Source: Acidipila sp. (GTDB lineage Bacteria; Acidobacteriota; Terriglobia; Acidiferrales; UBA7541). From it: DNA of 64,000 nt. Positions 52,890 through 61,194 of the stretch are shown here, piece by piece. Below the pieces are notes generated by a model. That model was given only the letters and a program-made list of their open reading frames with translations, made no database searches and was not told the origin of the DNA. The first letter of the stretch is position 1, and each line of letters starts with the position of its first letter. Both the position numbers and the translations under genes were made by a program. Location of the stretch: positions 1 to 64,000 of the forward strand of contig JAAFGT010000005.1 in assembly GCA_010365215.1 (NCBI GenBank). Reading direction: 5' to 3'.

Positions 52890-53645
52890 TCAGCGCGCTG
52901 CGTTCGCCGGCCGCCGCGGGTAGCGGCCCAAGAGCCAGTTCCACCGGATCACCAGCAGCTCGCCGAACATGCGCGCGCTATCGACGCCCACGCGCACTTT
53001 CGTTTCAGGATTGTGCGACCAGCGCACGGGAATTTCCAGGGCGCGCAAGCCGTGGAGCTTCGCCAGGAAAAGCAATTCCGGGTCGAAGCCGAAGCGCTCG
53101 ACGCGCTGCTGCTCAAAAATGATCCTCGTGCGCCCCACACCAAAAGCTTTGAAGCCGCACTGCGTGTCCACAAAGGGCAGGCCCAGGGTCAGCTTCACCA
53201 GCTTGTTGAAGACAATTCCGGCAAACTCGCGGAAGCGCGACTGGCGCTCGGAGATCAGCGAACGATCGAGAGCGCGCGATCCCATGGTCACGTCCACATA
53301 TTGCAGCGCGCCAATGAGCTTATCGGCCTCTTCGATGGGCGCGGAGAGATCGGCGTCGGTGAAGAGCGCCATATCCCCGCGAGCCTGCAGCATGCCCTGA
53401 CGCACGGAATAGCCCTTGCCGCGGTTCGACCCGTTGGAGAGCAGGCGGAGCGTCGGCATCGTGGCGCGAAACTCTTCCACCACGCGCGCGGTTCCATCCG
53501 TGGAGCCGTCGTCCACGACGATTACTTCCGCATCGAAGGGCCGCGCGGCTAGATAGGCGCGGATACGTTCGAGTGTATTCGGAAGCCGGCGTTCCTCGTT
53601 GAACGACGGAATAACGATGGAAATTTTAAGCCGAGGCACCGCCAT
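52890..53645 (-). CDS. GT2 glycosyltransferase (dolichyl-phosphate glucosyltransferase-like)
   Basis: A 251-aa GT-A enzyme. 'ISIVIPSFNEERRLPNTLER', 'VIVVDDGSTDGTARVV' and 'ALFTDADLSAPIEEADKL' supply the donor and DxD-type sites. 'VDTQCGFKAFG' and 'ALEIPVRWSHNPETKVRV' resemble ALG5-like polyprenyl-phosphate glucosyltransferases. Unlike the GT2 at 27.3 kb it has no C-terminal TM helices. The start overlaps the pcm stop (TGATG), so translation is coupled. Confidence 0.88.
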   Translation of the reverse strand: MAVPRLKISIVIPSFNEERRLPNTLERIRAYLAARPFDAEVIVVDDGSTDGTARVVEEFRATMPTLRLLSNGSNRGKGYSVRQGMLQARGDMALFTDADLSAPIEEADKLIGALQYVDVTMGSRALDRSLISERQSRFREFAGIVFNKLVKLTLGLPFVDTQCGFKAFGVGRTRIIFEQQRVERFGFDPELLFLAKLHGLRALEIPVRWSHNPETKVRVGVDSARMFGELLVIRWNWLLGRYPRRPANAAR

Positions 53646-54403
53646 CAGCGGTCCATCTCGCGCCAGCCATAGCGGCCCAGCAGGGGAACAAAGCGGCAAT
53701 ACTGCAAAACTTCTTGGGTGTGGGATCCCCCGTTCCGTCCCGCGTTGCGGCGAAGCCGGATCAATTCCTGAGTCCCGGGTTCCCCGGGCGCTGCCACCGG
53801 AATCACCAGGCGCCCGCCATCGGCAAGCTGCTCGATGAGCGGCGGAGGAATCGCCGGAGCGGCCGCGGTGACGATGATCCCGTCGTACGGCGCGTACCCG
53901 GGAAGACCTGCCGAGCCATCGCCGGCGATTACCACTACGTTCAAAAATCCGAGATGCTCCAGCTGGTAGCGGGCCGACTCCGCCAGTGCAGCATCCACTT
54001 CCACCGAAAACACTTCCTTTGCCAGCCGCGCGAGCACCGCGGCCTGATAACCGGAACCCGTGCCAATCTCCAGGATGCGCTCGCCGCCGGTCAACTCCAG
54101 TGCTTCGGACATCGCCGCGACCATGAATGGCTGAGAGATGGTTTGTTCTCTGCCCAGGGTCAGCGGCTGATCGCTGTAGGCTTCCGCGACAAGGTCCACA
54201 GGGGCGAACACGTGGCGGGGGATATCCAACATCGCTTCGAGCACGCGCCGGTCGCGAATCCCGCGGGCGCGAATTTGCCGCTCGACCATTTCGCGGCGAC
54301 GGTCGTCCATCTGCGGATTGAGCGGGCGCTCCACGCGGGCCTGTTGGCTGCTAGAGGAATCGCCGCCGGAGGGATCAGTTCGTATGCGGTTCGAGGGAGT
54401 CAC
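53645..54403 (-). CDS. pcm: Protein-L-isoaspartate O-methyltransferase
   Basis: Repair enzyme that methylates L-isoaspartyl residues of aged proteins using SAM. 'REQTISQPFMVAAMSEALEL' and 'ILEIGTGSGYQAAVLA' are the family and SAM motifs. The first 31 residues are Ser/Pro-rich; a start at Met32 (54310) would give a more usual length. It precedes the GT2 gene, with stop and start overlapping. Confidence 0.93.
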   Translation of the reverse strand: MTPSNRIRTDPSGGDSSSSQQARVERPLNPQMDDRRREMVERQIRARGIRDRRVLEAMLDIPRHVFAPVDLVAEAYSDQPLTLGREQTISQPFMVAAMSEALELTGGERILEIGTGSGYQAAVLARLAKEVFSVEVDAALAESARYQLEHLGFLNVVVIAGDGSAGLPGYAPYDGIIVTAAAPAIPPPLIEQLADGGRLVIPVAAPGEPGTQELIRLRRNAGRNGGSHTQEVLQYCRFVPLLGRYGWREMDR

Positions 54404-54459
54404 GGCTGGTCCAATTCACGGAATTGCTTTGCGAAGCGCAGCAACATGCGGGCATCGCG

Positions 54460-55635
54460 CTACACTACAGTGGCGCGCTGCTCCCAGGGCCGCGTGGCCA
54501 GAATTTCGCCGATCTGTTCGAGGGCCAAATCGATCTCCTCATCACGCGTATAAAAATGCGGGGAGAGCCGCACGCCGGCGAGGGGCCGGTAATCCACCAT
54601 GATGTTGCGCTCGAGCAGTTCGCGAGTTACTTCTTCCGCGTTGGGGCAATCGATCGAAACGGTGCCCCCTCGCGCCGCGGGATCCCGCGGTGTATTGACG
54701 CGCCAGCCGCGATCGAGCGCACCCTGGAGCAGACGCGCAGTCTGCCGCACCGATTTTTCACGGATGTGAGCGATCCCGGCTGCGGCGATGATTTCAAGTC
54801 CCGGCTGGCAGGCGTAAAGCGCCGGAATCTGCGTTGTGCCGGTGAGAAATTTAAATCTGCCCGCAGTCTGCGAAATAGGGCCGGCCTCAAATCCAAACGG
54901 CCGCTCGTGAGCGAACCAGCCGGTGATTGCCGGGGTGAGTTTTTTCTGCAGGTCGGGGCGCACGTAAAGATAGCCTACGCCGGGGCCTCCGCACAGCCAC
55001 TTGAGCACGCCACCAACTGCAAAATCCACGCCCAGCGCGCCCACATCTACGGGCAGTGTGCCTGCAGCCTGGAAAATATCGAGAATCACGCGAGCGCCCA
55101 CGCGGTGCGCCTTTTCAACGATGGCGCGGATGTCCACGATGGAAGCGCTGCGGAACAAGACCAGCGAGATAGGCACCAGCAACGTGCGCTCATCGATTGC
55201 GGCCAGCACGCGCTCGAGCGGCGCATGGATGCCGTCGTCGCTTTTTAGCAATTCCACTTGCGCGCCGAAGCGCCGCTGTTCGAAATAAAAATACTGGATG
55301 GACGGAAATTCGAGATCGACCATCACCACTTTGTTGCGCGGGCCGCGAAAGTCGAAGCACGAAGCGATGGCCGCCTGGGTGAGCGTAACATTCTGGTGCA
55401 CGGAAACTTCGCCCGGCCCGGCGCCAATCAGCCGGCCGATCTGGTCGCCCACTTCCGCGGGCAGGTTCCACCAGGTGTCTTCCCAGGCGCGCACTCCGCG
55501 AGTCGCCCATATTTCCGCGTAGGCGCGCATGCGGTCTGCCACCGCGCGCGGCATGGCACCAAGCGAATTGCTGATGAGATAAGTAGAGGTGTGCAGGATG
55601 GGGAATTCTTCGCGCCAACGCAGCAGATTGTCCAT
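54460..55635 (-). CDS. Class V aminotransferase (PLP-dependent)
   Basis: A 391-aa enzyme of the cysteine desulfurase/kynureninase-like superfamily. 'FPILHTSTYLISNSLGAMP' opens the fold; 'VILDIFQAAGTLPVDVGAL' includes the PLP-pyridine Asp; 'GGVLKWLCGGPGVGYLYVRP' includes the PLP Lys. The substrate is not clear; a kynureninase-type fit looks best but is unproven. The start at 55635 follows from the family; the in-frame extension to 56142 overlaps the gene on the other strand and looks artificial. Confidence 0.88.
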   Translation of the reverse strand: MDNLLRWREEFPILHTSTYLISNSLGAMPRAVADRMRAYAEIWATRGVRAWEDTWWNLPAEVGDQIGRLIGAGPGEVSVHQNVTLTQAAIASCFDFRGPRNKVVMVDLEFPSIQYFYFEQRRFGAQVELLKSDDGIHAPLERVLAAIDERTLLVPISLVLFRSASIVDIRAIVEKAHRVGARVILDIFQAAGTLPVDVGALGVDFAVGGVLKWLCGGPGVGYLYVRPDLQKKLTPAITGWFAHERPFGFEAGPISQTAGRFKFLTGTTQIPALYACQPGLEIIAAAGIAHIREKSVRQTARLLQGALDRGWRVNTPRDPAARGGTVSIDCPNAEEVTRELLERNIMVDYRPLAGVRLSPHFYTRDEEIDLALEQIGEILATRPWEQRATVV

Positions 55636-55668
55636 GGCCAATTCCCTCGGGCGCCGTTCCCATCGCCC

Positions 55669-55741
55669 CATTCGGGCGCCCCATTTCGGGCGTCGCATTC
55701 CGGCGCCCACATTCCGGCACCACAACATTCCAACACTACCA
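55669..55741. repeat. Degenerate tandem repeat, five units
   Basis: Five imperfect copies of CATTC[CG]GGCGCC, each 13-16 bp long, lie 35-106 bp upstream of the aminotransferase start. They decay from GC-rich to A/C-rich across the array. They may be a leftover of slippage or an array of binding sites. Confidence 0.6.
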
Positions 55742-55861
55742 CACGCCGCGCGAACTGCGACAACCGGAACTTGGAAGACGATTGCCCCCGCTTTCCCAAG
55801 CATCGATCTTGCCTTACCATGAATTCGTGACGCTAAGCTTTTGCCGTCGCCGGAGGAATTA

Positions 55862-56425
55862 ATGCGCATTCGCTGGATTTCACTCGCTCTTATTTGTCTC
55901 TCGTGCACCTCGCTTGCTCCGGCGCAGGCCAAGAAGCCAAACCAGGACCCGAAACCGAGCCAGGACCAAAAACCAACTATAGACATCATAAAAATGGCGG
56001 ACATCCGGCGGCTGATGCACTTGACCCGGGCGGACGCGATAGGTGAGCAGATCGCGGGGCCGTTGATGCAGAATCTCAAGCCCGACCTGGAGAAAGTTCC
56101 GCCGGAAAAGCGCGAGCGCGTACAGAAGATGAGTGACACCATGATTCAGAAAATGCTGGCCTACATGAAGGTCGAGCCCATCTCCGAGCTGGCGGTTCCG
56201 CTGTACGACAAATACTTCACCGCGGAAGAAATCCGCGCCATGATTCAATTCTACGAGTCTCCCGCGGGACGCAAATTCACGGAAGTACAACCGAAGATGG
56301 CAGATGAGCTGATCCCGATGGCTATCGGGCATGCGCAACGAATCCTGCAACGCGTGCTCACGGAGATGCAGGCGGATTACCCGGAGTTGAGAGAAGGCCA
56401 GCAGCCTACCGCACCGAAGCCGTGA
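55862..56425 (+). CDS. Secreted DUF2059 protein
   Basis: A 187-aa exported protein. The signal peptide ends 'SLAPAQAKKP'; a Lys/Pro/Gln linker follows. The DUF2059 part contains 'EPISELAVPLYDKYFTAEEI' and 'MIQFYESPAGRKFTEVQPKM', the best-conserved family motif. GGAGG precedes the ATG. Its function is unknown throughout the family. Confidence 0.9.
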   Translation: MRIRWISLALICLSCTSLAPAQAKKPNQDPKPSQDQKPTIDIIKMADIRRLMHLTRADAIGEQIAGPLMQNLKPDLEKVPPEKRERVQKMSDTMIQKMLAYMKVEPISELAVPLYDKYFTAEEIRAMIQFYESPAGRKFTEVQPKMADELIPMAIGHAQRILQRVLTEMQADYPELREGQQPTAPKP

Positions 56426-56449
56426 GCTGACGACCGGTACTCCGTGCGC

Positions 56450-59400
56450 CTACTTCAAGCGCTTGGTGCGCTTGATATCCAGACCGAAGGTGCCGTTCTC
56501 ATCGCGCAGGGCGAGAATCGAAAGATCGCGGCTGACGTTGTACTCGATTTGAAATACCTGGCGCTGCGTGGAAGTCACATTGGTGACGTAGGTGATGGTG
56601 AGGTCGCGGGTCACGCGCTGTTCAATGGTGATGCGCGCGGTAGCGTTCTGGTCGGCGCCCACGCCTGAAAACGCCGGGTCCACGCGGAAACGGCTGACGC
56701 CAAAAAGCCGTTCGATGCGCCCGCCAAGCTGGCTGGAGATGGCCTCCGAGAGGACCGCTCGCGCGCCCACATCCGCCGTTCCCCCGCCGCCGGTGCTGCG
56801 CAACTGGCTTTCCGCGCCGGTGTGGCCCAGCGCCAGCAAGGTAATGATGTCGCCGGGCGGCAGCGGAGGGTCGGCATGGTAATTGAGAGTGAGGTGGCTG
56901 GCCGGCCCGGACAGCTGGATACTCACTTCGTACTGCTGAATAGTGGTGGTGGCCTCGACGTCAATGACCGGATCGAGCCGGAACGGATTTGCAAAATTCA
57001 TGTCGCCGCGCGTCAGGCGGTAACGGTTTCCGCGGAAGTCCATCTCCCCAGCGAGGAGGTGGACGTGCCCCAGAAGGACGGGATGCTCCGCTGTGCCGCG
57101 GACGCGCAGGGCGGCTTCACTCTCGAAACGGGCGGCGTTCCACTCCAGCCGTGCGTCAGCGCTGGAGATGGCTTCAACATCAAATTGCAGGTTGCGCAGG
57201 AAAGCCGAGCCGGTGGTGCTGCCGCGCACGTTGTCGCGTGAGGCCATCACCGAGGAAAGATCCAGTCCCTCCATCATGAGGAGCCGTTCCACAACTACGC
57301 GCCCGGAGAGCAGCGCGCCGTCCGGCGTACCCTGCAGGCGCAGGTGGCCGCTGGTCAGCCAGCTCAACCCCACCGGATAGCGCACGCGCACTCTCTGCGC
57401 CTGCGTGTTCAGGTCAAAACGCAACGGGCCGTCTCCGTAACTCACGCTGCCGGTGAGCACCAGTTTCCCGCCACCCACTTCGGCGGCCACGTTTTCAAAA
57501 AACAGCCGGTTGACGTCGAACACGCAATCTCCGGTGACGTTGCTGAGCCCGGAAGGAAAATCACCATAATTGGCGGCGGCATTTTCGAGGTGCAAACGTC
57601 CCGTGATGCGCGGGCGGGGCATGGAGCCTTCGAGGGACGCATGCATGACCGCTGCGCCGCGGGCCTCGAGTTGCGGCCAGATCCCCGTGAGCAGTCGCAG
57701 GTTGGCGCGGCCATCCACCATCATGGCGATATGGCGATCGCCGGCGAAGCGTGCGAAGCCGGTGAACGTTAAATCGGTATCGGGTCCGGCAAGGTGCGCC
57801 GAAGTGATGCGTATTTCGTCGCGGCTGTAAGTGAAGCGTAGTGGTCCCACATTTTGCAGTTTGACGTACTCATAATCTAACGACATCTCACTCACGTCGG
57901 CATCCAGGCTGATCTGCCCGGGATCGGCCAGCGGCCCGGCGAACTTGAAACGCCCCACCACGCGGCTGTGACCCGTGAGTTTTTTCAATCGCAGCCCGGT
58001 CTGCAGGAACGGGTCCAAGTCCACATTTTCGACATTTATTTCGCCGCTCAGCGGATAGTTGCCTGAAAGAGTTACCGCCAGGTGGCCGTCGAGCTTGCCT
58101 GTGCCCATCGTTGAGGTAGTCTCCACGCGGAGCTCGCGGCCGTCGGAGTGAATCTTAGCGTCGAAGTCTCCCAGAATTTCATCACCCACCTTGAGTTGGG
58201 TGAGCCGGATGGTGCCTTCCGCGGAGGGGGCGCGGAGCGGGCCGTTGCCACGCACGTCAAACTGCAATCGCCCTCCCAGGGGCAGACGGGAGTTTCGTAG
58301 CGGCTCCAACTGTTCCAATCCGACATCCGCCGCGGCCAGTTCAAACTCGATGTGCTGGCTCTGTTGCAGGTAAGTCAGGGTGCCGTGGGCCACCGCCGGG
58401 CCCTTGTGCAGTTCGCCATTGGTGACGCGAACTTCATCTCCCTTCCATTCCAGATTACCGCCGGCGCGATCGAAATGCATGCTGCGGGTCACCAGGTCGT
58501 CGATGGTGAATGTAGCAGAGAGAACGGGGTCGGCCCGCGTGCCATGGCCGCGAAACGTGCCGCTCAACATTCCCTTAGCCGCGAAAGAAGTGTGAAACAG
58601 GCCCTGCAGCCCGTCGGTATCCTCGTGCGCCAGGCGGACGTCGAGGTTCCAGGTATTCTCGGGCAGGAAGGCCCACTGATCCAGTGTCATCGAAAGGTTG
58701 AGTAGGGCTGTAGCCGGCGCGCGGCGCGCACGCGTCTGCGAAAGCCGCAAATGATCGTGCGAGTAACTGAGATCTCCTTCAATTTCATCCCACAGAAAAT
58801 CTTCGTACGCCGCATCCCAGGCATGCACGTGGCCGTCGAAACTGGCCAGCGCCAGCGGGCCGGCGATCTTCCCCACCCACTGGGCGCGGCCGGCGATGCG
58901 CTGCGGTGCCGTTCCCGGCCCACGAAGCGCGTTGATGAAGTCATCCCACGGCAATACATCGCCGGCATCGAGCTTCACATGGAGCGCGGAATCCCGCATG
59001 CCCAGCCTGCCGTCCATTTCGATTCGCGTGCTCGGCGTAGCAATTAAACCGCCGGTCAGGTCCGCGGCCTGCGAGTCGCGGGAGAAATGAAATGCCGTGT
59101 GGGCAGAGACCGGTATTTTTCCGGGCGCGAGATGCGCGGGCTCGGACCATTCTGTAAAGCCGCGCGAATCCAGGTGATCAAACGCGCCGGTCCAGGTGCT
59201 GACCGCGTCTGCCGCCACCGCAGCGTCCCAGTGTAATGACTCGACGGGAAAACCGTTGTGCTGCAGCGCCGCAAGAATTGTACTTAGGCTCATCCCGGCC
59301 GAGTGCGAAGTCATGCGAAAACGAAGCCGCGGCACATCCATCTCCACGCGCGCTTTCAAATCTCCTTCGAGAAGATGTGCGTCGAGATTCGGCACCACCA

Positions 59401-60388
59401 GCCGGTCGTCTCTCAATTCGTAGCTGCCGCCGGCGCTAATCGCCGAGCTGTGGAACCACTCATAGGGAAGCGAGAACTGCCTGGCCGCCAGTTGGCCGCG
59501 TGAGCTGAGCTTGTGGTCACGATATTCTCCGGAACCGGAGAAATCGGCCTGGCCTCCCGGCGCCGCGGGCTGGCGCGCGATCGTGCGAACGTCCGCCATG
59601 GCCAGCTTCAGGTGGTACCGGAACGTCCAGTCGTCGCGTGCAAAGCTGGGCAGCTCGGCAGAAGCGTTTAGCTCCGACGCGGGCAGCTTCCAAGTTAATT
59701 CTTCCAGCGCGAAGCGGTCACGCTGCAAGGTGAATTTTGCGGCAACGTCAGAAGTGAAGGGCAGGTAGCGGCGCAATGCCAACTTCATCCGCTGCCAGGA
59801 AACCTGCCCGTGGTAAGACGCAGCGCCCACAGCGGGCGTTTCCAAATCCATGATCAAGCGGAACGCGCCGCCCTCCGCCGCTAACGGCACGCGCACGTCG
59901 TTCCAGATGAGCACGCCCTCATTCCAACGCAGCCGGCGGATGGCTAAATCGAAGAGTTGCTCGCGCGCGGGCCGGCTGGGCGACACCTGTCCCTTGGGCT
60001 GCGGCACGTTGCTGCTTCCATCCTGGTCGAAGCGCACGTGTATCGCCGGGTGGTCAGCGCGCAGTTCCTCGAGGGCGATCTGGCGGCGCCACAAAGAGAT
60101 TATGCGGATGTCCAGAAGCAGGTCGTCGGCGTGAAAAAATGGCGGAGCGCCGGCGGGTTCGTACCCGTGGACGGTAATGTTTCGCAGCTCAGCATGCATC
60201 TTCCACGGATTGAAAGTGAAGCTGTCGAGCTCGACCTTGCCGCCGGTGATCTGCTCGATGCGCGAGATTACCGCGCTGCGCATCCATCGCGCTGTCTGGC
60301 CAGTGGAGATGAGAAACGCAACGACGAGCGCAGCGATGAACAGAACCAGCGCCGAGTACTTCAGCCAGGATTTGGCGCGCGGCGTCAT
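56450..60388 (-). CDS. tamB: TamB-like translocation and assembly module protein
   Basis: A 1312-aa inner-membrane-anchored AsmA/TamB protein. One N-terminal TM helix ('ALVLFIAALVVAFLIS') precedes a long beta-helical, amphipathic region. The C-terminal DUF490 domain includes 'ITLLALGHTGAESQLR', 'RIERLFGVSRFRVDPAFSG', 'ARITIEQRVTRDLTITYVTNV' and 'FQIEYNVSRDLSILALRDENG'. TamB proteins bridge the periplasm and aid lipid transport and outer-membrane protein insertion, with an Omp85 partner. That partner is the next-but-one gene upstream. Confidence 0.92.
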   Translation of the reverse strand: MTPRAKSWLKYSALVLFIAALVVAFLISTGQTARWMRSAVISRIEQITGGKVELDSFTFNPWKMHAELRNITVHGYEPAGAPPFFHADDLLLDIRIISLWRRQIALEELRADHPAIHVRFDQDGSSNVPQPKGQVSPSRPAREQLFDLAIRRLRWNEGVLIWNDVRVPLAAEGGAFRLIMDLETPAVGAASYHGQVSWQRMKLALRRYLPFTSDVAAKFTLQRDRFALEELTWKLPASELNASAELPSFARDDWTFRYHLKLAMADVRTIARQPAAPGGQADFSGSGEYRDHKLSSRGQLAARQFSLPYEWFHSSAISAGGSYELRDDRLVVPNLDAHLLEGDLKARVEMDVPRLRFRMTSHSAGMSLSTILAALQHNGFPVESLHWDAAVAADAVSTWTGAFDHLDSRGFTEWSEPAHLAPGKIPVSAHTAFHFSRDSQAADLTGGLIATPSTRIEMDGRLGMRDSALHVKLDAGDVLPWDDFINALRGPGTAPQRIAGRAQWVGKIAGPLALASFDGHVHAWDAAYEDFLWDEIEGDLSYSHDHLRLSQTRARRAPATALLNLSMTLDQWAFLPENTWNLDVRLAHEDTDGLQGLFHTSFAAKGMLSGTFRGHGTRADPVLSATFTIDDLVTRSMHFDRAGGNLEWKGDEVRVTNGELHKGPAVAHGTLTYLQQSQHIEFELAAADVGLEQLEPLRNSRLPLGGRLQFDVRGNGPLRAPSAEGTIRLTQLKVGDEILGDFDAKIHSDGRELRVETTSTMGTGKLDGHLAVTLSGNYPLSGEINVENVDLDPFLQTGLRLKKLTGHSRVVGRFKFAGPLADPGQISLDADVSEMSLDYEYVKLQNVGPLRFTYSRDEIRITSAHLAGPDTDLTFTGFARFAGDRHIAMMVDGRANLRLLTGIWPQLEARGAAVMHASLEGSMPRPRITGRLHLENAAANYGDFPSGLSNVTGDCVFDVNRLFFENVAAEVGGGKLVLTGSVSYGDGPLRFDLNTQAQRVRVRYPVGLSWLTSGHLRLQGTPDGALLSGRVVVERLLMMEGLDLSSVMASRDNVRGSTTGSAFLRNLQFDVEAISSADARLEWNAARFESEAALRVRGTAEHPVLLGHVHLLAGEMDFRGNRYRLTRGDMNFANPFRLDPVIDVEATTTIQQYEVSIQLSGPASHLTLNYHADPPLPPGDIITLLALGHTGAESQLRSTGGGGTADVGARAVLSEAISSQLGGRIERLFGVSRFRVDPAFSGVGADQNATARITIEQRVTRDLTITYVTNVTSTQRQVFQIEYNVSRDLSILALRDENGTFGLDIKRTKRLK

Positions 60389-61194
60389 GGCAGATCCTTA
60401 CTCGTTGGCCCGGACGGGATCACCGCGGGTTTCGGAGGCGCGGGCGCAGCAGCAGGTGTAGTTCCAGGCGAAACTCCAGGCATAGTCACCGGCGGCGGGG
60501 CCGGCTTTGGCGTGGGCGGCGCGACCGACAGCCGGGCGCGTCCCCCATCCATCCGTTCGACATGTATCTGCGCGCGGGTCTGCACCAGCCACTCTTCTGA
60601 AAGCCGGCTGATGTCCTTCTGCACCAGCACCTCGCGGATCTGTTCGCTCACGCTCTCGATTGGGGGCGAAGATTCATTGCGGGCTTTCAGTTCCGGCAAC
60701 AGCGTATCGCGATAATAGACCTCGATGGCCTGAGGATCGGTCTTCACCGTGGGACGGAATTTATAATCGAGGTAGCGTTCCAGATAGAGTTCACGGGTGA
60801 CCATGCGCCGCAACGCTTTTGCAGTTAACCCCAAAGCGGCCAGGCGCGGGGCGAAGGCCTCGGAGGTTCCGGCGGTGTGCTCCAGCCTGGCGACTTCGGC
60901 GTCCACGTCGTCAGCGTCAGGCTGCGGAAAACGCGCGGCCGCCGCATCGTTGGCGACAATCCATTGGTCGATGAGCTGGCGCAGCAGCGTCTCCTCGGTA
61001 GCGGTGGCGCGACCGGTGAGCGTCTGGAAAGAGCCCAGCTCGCGGACCTCCCCCAGCGTTATGATGTCGCCTTCAATTCGCGCCACGATGCGATCCACCA
61101 CTTCACCCGCCGGCGCGGCGGGCTTTGGGACCGGGGCAGGACGCGCCACCGTGGCGACCAGCAAAATCATCGCGAATAATCCCACGCTGCGCAT
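60385..61194 (-). CDS. SurA-like periplasmic chaperone without a parvulin domain
   Basis: A 269-aa exported protein. The signal peptide leads into a SurA N-terminal chaperone domain ('VVDRIVARIEGDIITLGEV', 'LRQLIDQWIVANDAAA', 'ELYLERYLDYKFRPTV'). The usual parvulin PPIase domain is missing; the C-terminal helix of SurA follows ('ESVSEQIREVLVQKDIS'), then a Pro-rich tail. It overlaps tamB by 4 bp and touches the Omp85 gene by one base, so the three form an operon. Confidence 0.82.
   Translation of the reverse strand: MRSVGLFAMILLVATVARPAPVPKPAAPAGEVVDRIVARIEGDIITLGEVRELGSFQTLTGRATATEETLLRQLIDQWIVANDAAAARFPQPDADDVDAEVARLEHTAGTSEAFAPRLAALGLTAKALRRMVTRELYLERYLDYKFRPTVKTDPQAIEVYYRDTLLPELKARNESSPPIESVSEQIREVLVQKDISRLSEEWLVQTRAQIHVERMDGGRARLSVAPPTPKPAPPPVTMPGVSPGTTPAAAPAPPKPAVIPSGPTSKDLP

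Noticed and set aside
54460-56142. 560-aa version of the aminotransferase
   Set aside because: The extra 169 residues overlap the plus-strand DUF2059 gene antisense and do not match the family; the ATG at 55635 gives the normal N-terminus.
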